Source: Candidatus Limimorpha equi (GTDB lineage: Bacteria; Bacteroidota; Bacteroidia; Bacteroidales; F082). Taken from it: a DNA stretch of 15,681 nt. The position numbers and the translations under genes are program-made. Positions 5,368 through 12,217 of this stretch are shown in pieces. Below the pieces are notes generated by a model, which had not been told where the DNA came from, did not search any database, and worked only from the letters and a program-made list of their open reading frames with translations. How positions within the stretch are numbered: the stretch's first letter is position 1; each line of letters opens with the position of its first letter. The stretch is from NCBI GenBank assembly GCA_018065885.1, contig JAGHSL010000326.1:1-15681 (forward strand), written 5' to 3'.

Positions 5368-6936
5368 ATGTTATTACTCACAATCAACACAACAACACTC
5401 ATTATCATTGGAGTCGGGGCTTTGGTTTTGGGCCTCGCCGCAGGTTATTTCGTCACATCAACACTTTTGCGCAAGGCTGTCACCAAGGAAGCCGACGCTT
5501 ATCTTGAAGAAGCCAAGGAAAAGGCTGAAGTCATCAAGAAAGAACGCATCTTGCAGGCCAAGGAGAAATTCCTTGAAATGAAGAACGAGTTTGAAAAGAC
5601 CACCAATGAAAAGAAACGCGAATTGCAAAAGAATGAAAACCGTGTGAACCAGCTTCAGCAGAACGCCAACCAGAAAATGGAGGAAGTTCAGCGCAAGGCT
5701 AAGGAAGTGCAGTCGGCACAGCAACGCATCGACAGCCAGCAGGAAAACCTGACAAAACGCAAGGCCGAACTCGATGCCCTTTATGACGAGGAATCGAAGA
5801 AGCTCGAATCCATTTCAGGTCTTTCGGCAAAAGAGGCTAAGGACCAGCTGATTGAACTTGTCAAGGAAGATGCCCAGGCCGAGGCTATGGTTTACGTGAA
5901 GGAAATCACAGAAGATGCCAAGCTGAGCGCCAACCTGACGGCAAAGAAAATCGTCCTCGAAACCATTCAGCGCACAGCTGCCGAAGTCGCCATCGAAAAC
6001 ACGGTCAGCGTGTTCAACATCGAAAACGATGAAATCAAGGGCCGCATCATTGGCCGTGAAGGCCGCAACATCCGCGCCCTTGAATCGCTTACCGGCGTTG
6101 AAATCATCATCGACGACAGCCCTGACGCTATCCTGATTTCCGGCTTCGATCCGATTCGCCGTGAAATTGCACGTCTTTCATTGCAGAAGCTCGTCACCGA
6201 TGGCCGCATCCATCCTGCACGTATCGAGGAAGTGGTTCACAAGGTTGAAAAGCAAGTCGAACAGGAAATCATCGAAACGGGTAAACGTACTGTCATCGAC
6301 CTCGGCATTCACAACCTCAGCCCTGACCTTATCAAGATGGTGGGCCGCATGAAATACCGCACTTCTTACGGTCAGAACCTGCTGCAGCACTCAGTGGAAA
6401 CGGCTAAGCTCTGCTCCACTATGGCTGCCGAACTCGGCCTGAATCCAAAGGCTGCCAAACGCGCCGGTCTGCTCCACGATATCGGTAAGGTTGCCGAAAA
6501 CGAAGAGGAACTGCCACACGCTATCTTGGGTATGAAAGTCGCTGAAAAGTGCAAGGAAAAGCCTGACATTTGCAACGCTATCGGTGCTCACCACGACGAA
6601 ATCGAAATGGACAACCTTATTTCGCCTATTGTTCAGGTTTGCGACGCCATTTCAGGTGCCCGTCCGGGTGCCCGTCGCGAAGTGGTCGAGGCTTACATCC
6701 AGCGCTTGAACAAGTTGGAGGAAATGGCCATGTCGTACCAGGGTGTGGTCAAGACGTATGCTATCCAGGCTGGCCGCGAATTGCGCGTCATCGTTGGCGC
6801 CGACAAGGTAACCGATGCCGATGCCGACCGCATTGCATACGACCTTTCAAAGAAAATCCAGACTGAAATGACCTATCCGGGTCAGATTAAGATCACCGTC
6901 ATTCGTGAGACTCGCGCCGTGAGTTTTGCCAAGTAA
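5368..6936 (+). CDS. rny: Ribonuclease Y
   Basis: A 522-residue endoribonuclease that starts mRNA decay at the inner membrane. Order of parts: one N-terminal membrane helix (about 9-30, LIIIGVGALVLGLAAGYFV), a long charged coiled coil (about 38-180), a KH RNA-binding domain with the GRIIGREG motif (225-232; GxxG loop GREG), and an HD phosphohydrolase domain with HD at 370-371 (GLLHDIGKV) and a second metal motif HHD at 408-410. The C-terminal RELRVIVGAD and the end IKITVIRETRAVSFAK are standard. All key residues are present and the length is normal. The ATG at 5368 gives the expected short N-terminus. It follows the 6S RNA, and a strong intrinsic terminator stands 33 bp downstream. No frameshift or unusual base composition is seen. 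Confidence 0.98.
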   Translation: MLLLTINTTTLIIIGVGALVLGLAAGYFVTSTLLRKAVTKEADAYLEEAKEKAEVIKKERILQAKEKFLEMKNEFEKTTNEKKRELQKNENRVNQLQQNANQKMEEVQRKAKEVQSAQQRIDSQQENLTKRKAELDALYDEESKKLESISGLSAKEAKDQLIELVKEDAQAEAMVYVKEITEDAKLSANLTAKKIVLETIQRTAAEVAIENTVSVFNIENDEIKGRIIGREGRNIRALESLTGVEIIIDDSPDAILISGFDPIRREIARLSLQKLVTDGRIHPARIEEVVHKVEKQVEQEIIETGKRTVIDLGIHNLSPDLIKMVGRMKYRTSYGQNLLQHSVETAKLCSTMAAELGLNPKAAKRAGLLHDIGKVAENEEELPHAILGMKVAEKCKEKPDICNAIGAHHDEIEMDNLISPIVQVCDAISGARPGARREVVEAYIQRLNKLEEMAMSYQGVVKTYAIQAGRELRVIVGADKVTDADADRIAYDLSKKIQTEMTYPGQIKITVIRETRAVSFAK

Positions 6937-6968
6937 ACGGTTACAACGAGAGAAATTTTTTACGATGG

Positions 6969-7001
6969 AAAAAGGCTGCCTCGGTTGAGGCGGCCTTTTT
7001 T
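6969..7001 (+). terminator. Intrinsic terminator of rny
   Basis: AAAAAGGC (6969-6976), a T-G wobble pair (6977 with 6992) and GCCTC (6978-6982) pair around a GGTT loop with GAGGC (6987-6991) and GCC plus T-run (6993-7001). The stem is GC-rich and continuous, followed by six T residues. This is the clearest intrinsic terminator in the window. Confidence 0.93.
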
Positions 7002-7044
7002 GTTTGGAGATGCAAATTACTGCAAATGAATCAATAATTTCATT

Positions 7045-7052
7045 TATATTTG
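7045..7052 (+). promoter_or_regulatory. Promoter -7 box for the tandem membrane protein pair
   Basis: TATATTTG (7045-7052) matches TAnnTTTG. No good TTTG lies at the -33 distance (about 7020-7025). Transcription would start near 7058-7060, leaving a leader of about 14 nt before the ATG at 7073. It lies just after the rny terminator, as expected of a new transcription unit. Confidence 0.6.
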
Positions 7053-7072
7053 CACCCATAAAACATTATGCC

Positions 7073-7594
7073 ATGGAAGAGGAGGAAAAACTCACCGAAG
7101 CGGAATTGCGCGAAGATGCTGAATCATACTTGAATAAGCTGCGCTTGAGAAGCGAATTTGCTATTATAATAGGTGTGCCATTACTGCTGTTTTTGTGTTA
7201 TTATGAATACGCATGCTGCCATCATTTGATGGAAATGATTTTGTTTGGCATCTTATGTGTCTTATTAGCTCTGGCAAACATTATGCGTTGCAGAACAATA
7301 AAATCCATTGATTTTCAGAACGATTCATTGCAAGAAATTGCCAATCGGATGAAAGTGTTGAAGAAACGGGAGAAGATTGTAATCCGACTAATTTTTGTCT
7401 GCCTTTTGGCTTGGCCAGTCCTGATTGCTTTCAGAGGCAGTGGCTCCCTTTTCAAATCATGCATTGCTGGAGTGCTCGACGCTTTTATCATTTTTGTAGC
7501 CTATAAACTTTTTTTGCGCAGCCGTAATGGAGCTGACAATGATTTTGATGATATGGTTTCACAATTGGAAAACTTTCAACAAACAGATTTATAA
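7073..7594 (+). CDS. Four-helix membrane protein, first of a tandem paralogous pair
   Basis: A 173-residue protein of unknown function. The hydrophilic N-terminus (EEEEKLTEAELREDAESYL) is followed by hydrophobic segments at about 28-46, 52-71, 103-120 and 128-147, and an acidic C-terminal tail. Between helices 2 and 3 lies a charged stretch with KSIDFQNDSLQEIANRM. The same plan, and a matching KS...D.L...A pattern, recurs in the next gene. The ATG at 7073 is chosen because it follows the TATATTTG box; an in-frame TTG at 7004 would be upstream of the promoter and run into the rny terminator tail. The next gene begins 11 bp downstream. Five cysteines in the helices are notable. No domain is recognised; a lineage-restricted membrane protein is most likely. 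Confidence 0.85.
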   Translation: MEEEEKLTEAELREDAESYLNKLRLRSEFAIIIGVPLLLFLCYYEYACCHHLMEMILFGILCVLLALANIMRCRTIKSIDFQNDSLQEIANRMKVLKKREKIVIRLIFVCLLAWPVLIAFRGSGSLFKSCIAGVLDAFIIFVAYKLFLRSRNGADNDFDDMVSQLENFQQTDL

Positions 7595-7605
7595 ATATTT
7601 GCATT

Positions 7606-8121
7606 ATGGAACAGGAAAGAACTTATACCGAAACCGAATTGCGTAACAATGTTGCAAAATTGGTGAAAACCGATTTGACAGGAATTAGGATTGCCCTTTT
7701 TGTCATGCTCCCTATTCTTGTTGTGGCATTTGCGCTGTTGTATTTTGCCGCTGGTCTTTTCAAGACTTCAGATATGATTGCCATTGGCATTGCTGTCGTC
7801 TTTTTTTTCGTTTCAGGGTTGCTTTGGCATGGAATCTTGAAATCGGTCAATGCTGAGAAGGATCCTCTCGCCGATTTGGCTCAGAAATTGGAAACAGCAA
7901 AAAAATGGAACTCGATTTTATGCTGTTCAGCACCATTGGTGTGTGTGTTTGTGTTGATTTTCGCTAATGTCCTTGAAATGGAAGATTTTGCCTGGCATTG
8001 GATTTTTGTTGCTGTCATGCTTGTCATTGTCGCTTTGTTTTTCTTTTCTTGGAAAATTGTAAGAAGCAGCATGAAGCAAAAATACGACGGCCTTATTGCA
8101 AGGCTTGAAGAGGAAAAATAA
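7606..8121 (+). CDS. Four-helix membrane protein, second of a tandem paralogous pair
   Basis: A 171-residue protein of unknown function, close in length and topology to the gene upstream. It starts with a hydrophilic segment (ERTYTETELRNNVAKLV), has hydrophobic helices at about 27-49, 55-77, 102-121 and 130-149, and ends in a charged helix (KYDGLIARLEEEK). The loop after helix 2 reads ILKSVNAEKDPLADLAQKLE, parallel to TIKSIDFQNDSLQEIANRMK in its neighbour. This supports an old tandem duplication. Both probably share the promoter at 7045-7052. The stop codon (8119-8121) directly touches the stop codon of the convergent glycosyltransferase gene, leaving no room for a terminator. Function, partners and substrate cannot be read from the sequence. 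Confidence 0.88.
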   Translation: MEQERTYTETELRNNVAKLVKTDLTGIRIALFVMLPILVVAFALLYFAAGLFKTSDMIAIGIAVVFFFVSGLLWHGILKSVNAEKDPLADLAQKLETAKKWNSILCCSAPLVCVFVLIFANVLEMEDFAWHWIFVAVMLVIVALFFFSWKIVRSSMKQKYDGLIARLEEEK

Positions 8122-9285
8122 TCATTCCACGCCGATTTTCATTCTGCCCATTAACCTAAGGATTGGCGTAAGGAAAGCGAAAAGCAAATCGTAAACGATA
8201 AGACCTGGCAACAGACCTTTTTCGCCAAGGCGCTTCGTTGCTCCATGATAGATAATCATTTGCGAGCCGTAACGCAGGAGGAAAAAGAAAACCAGAATCG
8301 GGATGTAATACACGGCTCCGATTGACAAGGCGAAAGCAGGTTTCAGCAGCATCAAGGCGATAAATGAAGCATAGAAAAGGAAATGCGACCATGTGAACAG
8401 TGCCGACGAGGCCTTTGCCTTCACATCGTATTGAGGAATGGTAGAATAGCGGCTGCTCTTGATGTGAGCCCACATCCCGAACTTGTGCGGCGGCGTGGTC
8501 AGAATGGCATTTTCGGCATCGATGAGGACTTCCGTATTTTTGCCTTTTGCCACTTGGCTGACGAACAAATCATCGTCGCCGACGGAAGTCGTATAATGTG
8601 AAGTAAATCCTTTATGCCTGTAAAACAATTCTTTACGATACGACAAATTCGTTCCAATGCCCATGTAAGGATGTTTGTTGAGGGCTGCCGAAAGATATTG
8701 CATGGCATACTGCACGGCATCGAAACGCATGATTTTGTTGAAGACACCTTTTTTATTAAAGTATGGACTGTAGCCGATGACCACTTCCGTGTTGTTGCCG
8801 TAGCTGTGTACCACGCTGCGCAGCCATTGGCTGTTGGTCGGGAGACAGTTTACGTCGGTGAGAACAATCAAGTCGTTTTTGGCCGATTTGATGCCCATCG
8901 AAAGCGGGAACTTCTTGCCATTGAAGAAGTTAAGGTGTTGACGCAACTGCACGGGCTTGATTTTCGGCTCGCGGCGTTCAATGTCTTTCAGCCATTCATC
9001 GGTTTCATCTTCCGAGCAGTCGTTGACGATGACGATTTCGTAGTCGGGATAATCCTGCGTGAGCAGCACGGGAACCAAGTCCTGCAAGTACTCGTAGGCG
9101 TCGCGGGCGCAAACCACCACCGAAACGGGTTCCAATTGGTCGTCGGATTTGGTCTTGTCCTTCTTTTTGTAGAAAGCCAGTTTGGAAAACACGCACCAAT
9201 GGTAGATTATTTGTATGATGAATGTTATGCCGAAGCATAATAAAACGATGAAACTCAATCTGTTGAAGAAAAAATCAATATGCAC
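8122..9285 (-). CDS. Membrane-bound family 2 glycosyltransferase
   Basis: A 387-residue processive-type GT2 enzyme that would transfer sugar from a nucleotide donor on the cytoplasmic face. There is one N-terminal membrane helix (about 9-30), a GT-A domain (about 53-285) and two or three C-terminal hydrophobic helices (about 300-340 and 358-376). Motifs: VVVCARD (56-62), VNDCSEDET with D89, TDVNC at 143-147 in the DxD place, GDDD (236-239) as acceptor-site acid, and KSSRYST (276-282) in the place of QxxRW. The second acid of DxD is Asn146. The start is GTG (9283-9285), supported by GGAGG 5 nt upstream on the minus strand (9291-9295). The product is unknown; it might be an envelope or surface polysaccharide. 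It is convergent with the tandem membrane genes and divergent from the secreted-protein gene. Confidence 0.9.
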   Translation of the reverse strand: MHIDFFFNRLSFIVLLCFGITFIIQIIYHWCVFSKLAFYKKKDKTKSDDQLEPVSVVVCARDAYEYLQDLVPVLLTQDYPDYEIVIVNDCSEDETDEWLKDIERREPKIKPVQLRQHLNFFNGKKFPLSMGIKSAKNDLIVLTDVNCLPTNSQWLRSVVHSYGNNTEVVIGYSPYFNKKGVFNKIMRFDAVQYAMQYLSAALNKHPYMGIGTNLSYRKELFYRHKGFTSHYTTSVGDDDLFVSQVAKGKNTEVLIDAENAILTTPPHKFGMWAHIKSSRYSTIPQYDVKAKASSALFTWSHFLFYASFIALMLLKPAFALSIGAVYYIPILVFFFLLRYGSQMIIYHGATKRLGEKGLLPGLIVYDLLFAFLTPILRLMGRMKIGVE

Positions 9286-9290
9286 GATTG

Positions 9291-9295
9291 CCTCC
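9291..9295 (-). promoter_or_regulatory. Shine-Dalgarno sequence supporting a GTG start
   Basis: On the minus strand TAAAAGGAGGCAATC precedes GTG, with GGAGG 7 nt upstream of the first base of the start codon. It decides in favour of the GTG at 9285 for the glycosyltransferase. Confidence 0.75.
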
Positions 9296-9309
9296 TTTTA
9301 ATAGAAATG

Positions 9310-9317
9310 CAAAGATA
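9310..9317 (-). promoter_or_regulatory. Promoter -7 box for the glycosyltransferase gene
   Basis: On the minus strand TATCTTTG (9317 down to 9310) matches TAnnTTTG. Start of transcription is expected near 9303, giving a leader of about 18 nt before the GTG. No good -33 TTTG is visible. Confidence 0.6.
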
Positions 9318-9331
9318 GGAAAGATTTTGCT

Positions 9332-9339
9332 TATTTTTG
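9332..9339 (+). promoter_or_regulatory. Promoter -7 box for the secreted-protein gene
   Basis: TATTTTTG (9332-9339) matches TAnnTTTG. Start of transcription is expected around 9345, leaving about 15 nt before the ATG at 9360. It lies only 14 bp from the oppositely directed -7 box at 9310-9317, so the two polymerases would compete. A short ATG frame at 9349 overlaps the gene start. Confidence 0.6.
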
Positions 9340-9359
9340 CAGCCTAAAATGAAATTGCA

Positions 9360-9932
9360 ATGAAGAAATCAGTATTTGTGATGCTCGTGGCATTTCTTGT
9401 GTCGACAAGCGGCTTCGCCCAATCGAAAAACATCAGCATGCAAGCCAAGTCGGCCAATGGAAAACAGGTTGTCATTCCTAAAGCAGGAAAGAAAGCCGAA
9501 GCCATTTTTAGCCAAACGACTATGCTCGTTGACGGCAAGATTTATCCGTTTTTGGCATTCTCTTACGTATCATGTGTCGGTGATTCGTTGACGGGCAAAG
9601 TGAGCGTGACGGTTGAGGCTACGGCCAAAAACGATTCTGTAATGATTGCTTTTGGTAAAAATTGCGGTGAAAATCCATGCCTGCGTGCCGTCGATTTGAA
9701 AGGCAATCTTTTTGAAGGTTCTTTTGTGGAAAACGGCTATCAGGAAAAGACATTGCCTATTGATGAAGCAGTGCGTTATGTGTTTGAATTTGAACAGATT
9801 CCTGTCGGTTTGGATCGGTTCCATTTTGTGAAGGCGGAATATGAAATCCAAAATGGCGAGACGGTCTTCAGTTCGCAGGACTGCAACCCTATTGGCGTGA
9901 AATATGCCAAAATCGAGTGGAAAAATTTGTAA
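9360..9932 (+). CDS. Secreted protein of unknown function
   Basis: A 190-residue protein with a clear Sec signal peptide: MKKSVFVMLVAFLVSTSGFA, probably cut after Ala20. There is no lipobox, so it should be released to the periplasm or beyond. The mature part (about 170 residues) looks beta-rich, with segments such as GKVSVTVEATAKNDSVMIAF and VRYVFEFEQIPVGLDRFHFV. Four cysteines at 72, 102, 107 and 175 could form two disulfides; two are in NCGENPC and one in DCNPIG. I recognise no family. It has its own promoter box (9332-9339) and ends 21 bp before the tgt ATG at 9954; the tgt promoter box overlaps its stop codon. Envelope genes follow (lptG-like, kdsB), but the neighbourhood gives no direct clue to function. 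Confidence 0.85.
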   Translation: MKKSVFVMLVAFLVSTSGFAQSKNISMQAKSANGKQVVIPKAGKKAEAIFSQTTMLVDGKIYPFLAFSYVSCVGDSLTGKVSVTVEATAKNDSVMIAFGKNCGENPCLRAVDLKGNLFEGSFVENGYQEKTLPIDEAVRYVFEFEQIPVGLDRFHFVKAEYEIQNGETVFSSQDCNPIGVKYAKIEWKNL

Positions 9933-9937
9933 CTTTG
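9930..9937 (+). promoter_or_regulatory. Possible promoter -7 box for tgt, overlapping the previous stop codon
   Basis: TAACTTTG matches TAnnTTTG and includes the TAA (9930-9932) of the secreted-protein gene. Transcription would start near 9943-9945, which favours the second ATG (9954) as tgt start. No TTTG is seen at the -33 distance. Confidence 0.45.
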
Positions 9938-9953
9938 CGGCATAATGAATCAG

Positions 9954-11084
9954 ATGAAGTTCACGATAGCCACAAACGACCCGAAAAGTTCGGCACGCGC
10001 TGGTCTCTTGCAGACCGACCACGGCTTGATTGAGACACCTATTTTCATGCCCGTCGGAACAGTGGGCTCGGTGAAAGCCTGCCATATCCGTGATGTGAAA
10101 GATGAGGTGAAGGCTCAGATTATCCTCGGCAACACCTATCATTTGTATCTACGTCCTGGTTTGGATGTGCTGGAAGCCGCTGGCGGACTGCACAAATTCA
10201 ATGGATGGGACAGACCGATTTTGACAGATAGCGGTGGCTTTCAGGTGTTTTCGCTGACGGGAATCCGCAAGATGAAAGAGGAGGGCGTTGAATTCCGTTC
10301 ACATATTGATGGCTCGAAACATCTGTTTACGCCTGAGCGCGTGATGGACATTGAGCGCAGCATCGGGGCCGACATCATGATGGCTTTCGATGAATGTGCC
10401 CCCGGCACTTCCGATTACAACTATGCCAAGCAGTCGATGGAGCGCACGCACCGTTGGCTCGACCGTTGCGTGCAACGTTTTTCTGAAACGGCGCCAAAAT
10501 ACGGTTACTACCAGTCACTTTTCCCGATTGTCCAAGGCTGCGTTTATCGTGATTTGCGCGAAAAATCAGCGGAGTACATTGCTTCGAAAAATGCCGATGG
10601 CAATGCCATTGGCGGTTTGGCAGTTGGCGAACCGACTGAGAAAATGTATGAAATGATAGAACTGGTCAATGCGATTCTGCCAAAAGACAAGCCGCGTTAC
10701 TTGATGGGCGTCGGAACACCGGCCAACATTCTGGAAGGCATTTCGCGTGGTGTGGATATGTTCGATTGCGTCATGCCGACCCGAAATGGTCGTAACGGAA
10801 TGATTTTCACTTCGGAAGGCATCATCAACTTGAAGAACGAAAAGTGGAAATACGATTTTTCGCCTGTCGACCCGAATGGCGATACTTTCGTGGATGCACA
10901 ATATACGAGGGCTTATTTGCGTCATCTTTTCATTGCGGGCGAACTGCTCGGCCCGATGATTGCAAGTCTGCACAACATTGGATTTTACCTGTGGCTGGTG
11001 CGCGAAGCCCGCAAACACATTTTGGCTGGCGATTTCGCCGAATGGCGTGATGCCATGCTCGTTAAAGTAACAACCCGATTGTAA
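9954..11084 (+). CDS. tgt: tRNA-guanine (queuine/preQ1) transglycosylase, zinc cysteines absent
   Basis: A 376-residue enzyme that exchanges guanine 34 of GUN-anticodon tRNAs for preQ1 in the bacterial queuosine pathway. The general-base Asp is D92 in LTDSGGFQVF and the nucleophile is D271 in FDCVMPTRNGRNG. DECAPG, QGCVYRDLR and GGLAVGE are the substrate-binding motifs. Oddity: the bacterial CxCxxC zinc site is absent. Counting from the nucleophile, the columns of Zymomonas mobilis Cys318, Cys320 and Cys323 hold Gly309, Thr311 and Asp314 here, while the ligand His349 is kept as His340. RAYLRHLF right after it is conserved. The ATG at 9954 is preferred over 9945 because MKFTIAT matches the usual family start and a promoter box ends at 9937. 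It overlaps the permease gene by one base (TAATG). Confidence 0.95.
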   Translation: MKFTIATNDPKSSARAGLLQTDHGLIETPIFMPVGTVGSVKACHIRDVKDEVKAQIILGNTYHLYLRPGLDVLEAAGGLHKFNGWDRPILTDSGGFQVFSLTGIRKMKEEGVEFRSHIDGSKHLFTPERVMDIERSIGADIMMAFDECAPGTSDYNYAKQSMERTHRWLDRCVQRFSETAPKYGYYQSLFPIVQGCVYRDLREKSAEYIASKNADGNAIGGLAVGEPTEKMYEMIELVNAILPKDKPRYLMGVGTPANILEGISRGVDMFDCVMPTRNGRNGMIFTSEGIINLKNEKWKYDFSPVDPNGDTFVDAQYTRAYLRHLFIAGELLGPMIASLHNIGFYLWLVREARKHILAGDFAEWRDAMLVKVTTRL

Positions 11085-12163
11085 TGAAACTGATTGATAA
11101 ATACATATTTAAGAAATATATTGGCACGTTTTTCTTTGCCATTTCCTTATTGATCGTTGTGGTCATTATCTTCGACCTTTCGGAAAATGTTGACAGTTTC
11201 ATCAAGCATAATGCTTCGTGGCAAGATGTTGTATTTCATTACTATATACCATTCATTCCTTACTTCATCAACTTATTTATTTTCCTTTTCACGTTTATCG
11301 CGGTGATTTTTTTCACCTCCAAAATGGCAGGTCATACCGAAATCATTGCCATTCTGAGCAGCGGCATCAGTTTCAAGCGATTCCTTTATCCTTATTTGGT
11401 TGCCGCCCTGTTGCTTGCTGGCATGTCGTTGTATTTCAGCAATTTCCTTATTCCCCAGACAAATGTCTTGCGACGTGAATTTAAAAACGAATATATGGAA
11501 AACCTGTTTCGGGGCGGAGGCAGAAACATACATCTTCAAATTGGGAAAAACGAATATGTTTATGTGGAAACCTACAACGCTTTTTCTCATAAAGGTTATC
11601 GGTTCTCGTGGGAGAAATATGACGACAATGAACTGAAATACAAGATGTTGTCGGATGTCATTGAAAGCGATTCGCTTACGCCAGGCCGATGGATAATCAA
11701 GGATTACACTGAACGATTCATTGATGGCGACAACGAATACATTGTGCAGGGCGCAGAAAAAGACACCACGTTTGGCCTTATGGCTTCTGACTTATATCAG
11801 GTGAAGGAAGATTTTGAGGAAATGAATTTCTTTGAGCTGAACAGACACATTAACAACATGAAAGAGAAAGGTTTGGAAGGCGTGAAGGATTATCAGTTTG
11901 AGATGCACCAGCGTTTTGCCTCGCCGATTGCCATCCTGATTCTGACTTTCATCGGCACGGCTTTGTCGAGCCGAAAAGTGAGAGGCGGCATGGGCGTGCA
12001 TTTGGGTTTGGGCATTGTGATTGCGTTTTCCTACATCCTTTTCATGTCGTTTACGAAAGCCTTTGCCATTGCAGGCAACGTTCCGCCAGCAATTGCGGCC
12101 TGGATTCCGAACTTTCTGTATTGCGGATTGGCGATTTATTTCCTGAAGAAAGCTCCAAAATGA
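11084..12163 (+). CDS. LptG/LptF-like permease (YjgP/YjgQ family)
   Basis: A 359-residue inner-membrane protein of the LptF/LptG family, the membrane half of the ABC transporter that moves lipopolysaccharide from the inner membrane into the Lpt bridge. Six membrane helices in two groups of three are seen at about 12-31, 53-78, 98-120, 279-297, 303-326 and 334-355. A periplasmic beta-jellyroll domain lies between (about 121-275). The family signature IDKYIFKKYIGTFFFA at the N-terminus and the loop TSKMAGHTEIIAILSSGISF (78-97), which contacts the LptB ATPase, are present. Its ATG overlaps the tgt stop codon (TAATG), so the two are probably translationally coupled. Whether it is LptF or LptG cannot be settled from one paralogue. 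kdsB, also for LPS, is close by. Confidence 0.92.
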   Translation: MKLIDKYIFKKYIGTFFFAISLLIVVVIIFDLSENVDSFIKHNASWQDVVFHYYIPFIPYFINLFIFLFTFIAVIFFTSKMAGHTEIIAILSSGISFKRFLYPYLVAALLLAGMSLYFSNFLIPQTNVLRREFKNEYMENLFRGGGRNIHLQIGKNEYVYVETYNAFSHKGYRFSWEKYDDNELKYKMLSDVIESDSLTPGRWIIKDYTERFIDGDNEYIVQGAEKDTTFGLMASDLYQVKEDFEEMNFFELNRHINNMKEKGLEGVKDYQFEMHQRFASPIAILILTFIGTALSSRKVRGGMGVHLGLGIVIAFSYILFMSFTKAFAIAGNVPPAIAAWIPNFLYCGLAIYFLKKAPK

Positions 12164-12183
12164 TTTTTTTAAGGAAAAATCCG

Positions 12184-12191
12184 TATTTTCG
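12184..12191 (+). promoter_or_regulatory. Weak promoter-like box before the deoxynucleoside kinase gene
   Basis: TATTTTCG differs from TAnnTTTG at one base (C for the last T) and has no clear -33 partner. It lies 26 bp upstream of the ATG at 12218, in the only gap (54 bp) between the permease and kinase genes. Confidence 0.3.
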
Positions 12192-12217
12192 CAATCTGAT
12201 TTAAATCAAAAATTCAC

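Noticed and set aside
9570..10142. 190-codon minus-strand frame across the secreted-protein and tgt genes
   Set aside because: It overlaps two supported plus-strand genes, has no recognisable domain, and lacks a promoter or ribosome site.
12162..12181. GATTTTT / AAAAATC hairpin after the permease gene as terminator
   Set aside because: The stem is purely A/T with 7 pairs except its end, and no T-run follows; it is likely chance in AT-rich sequence.
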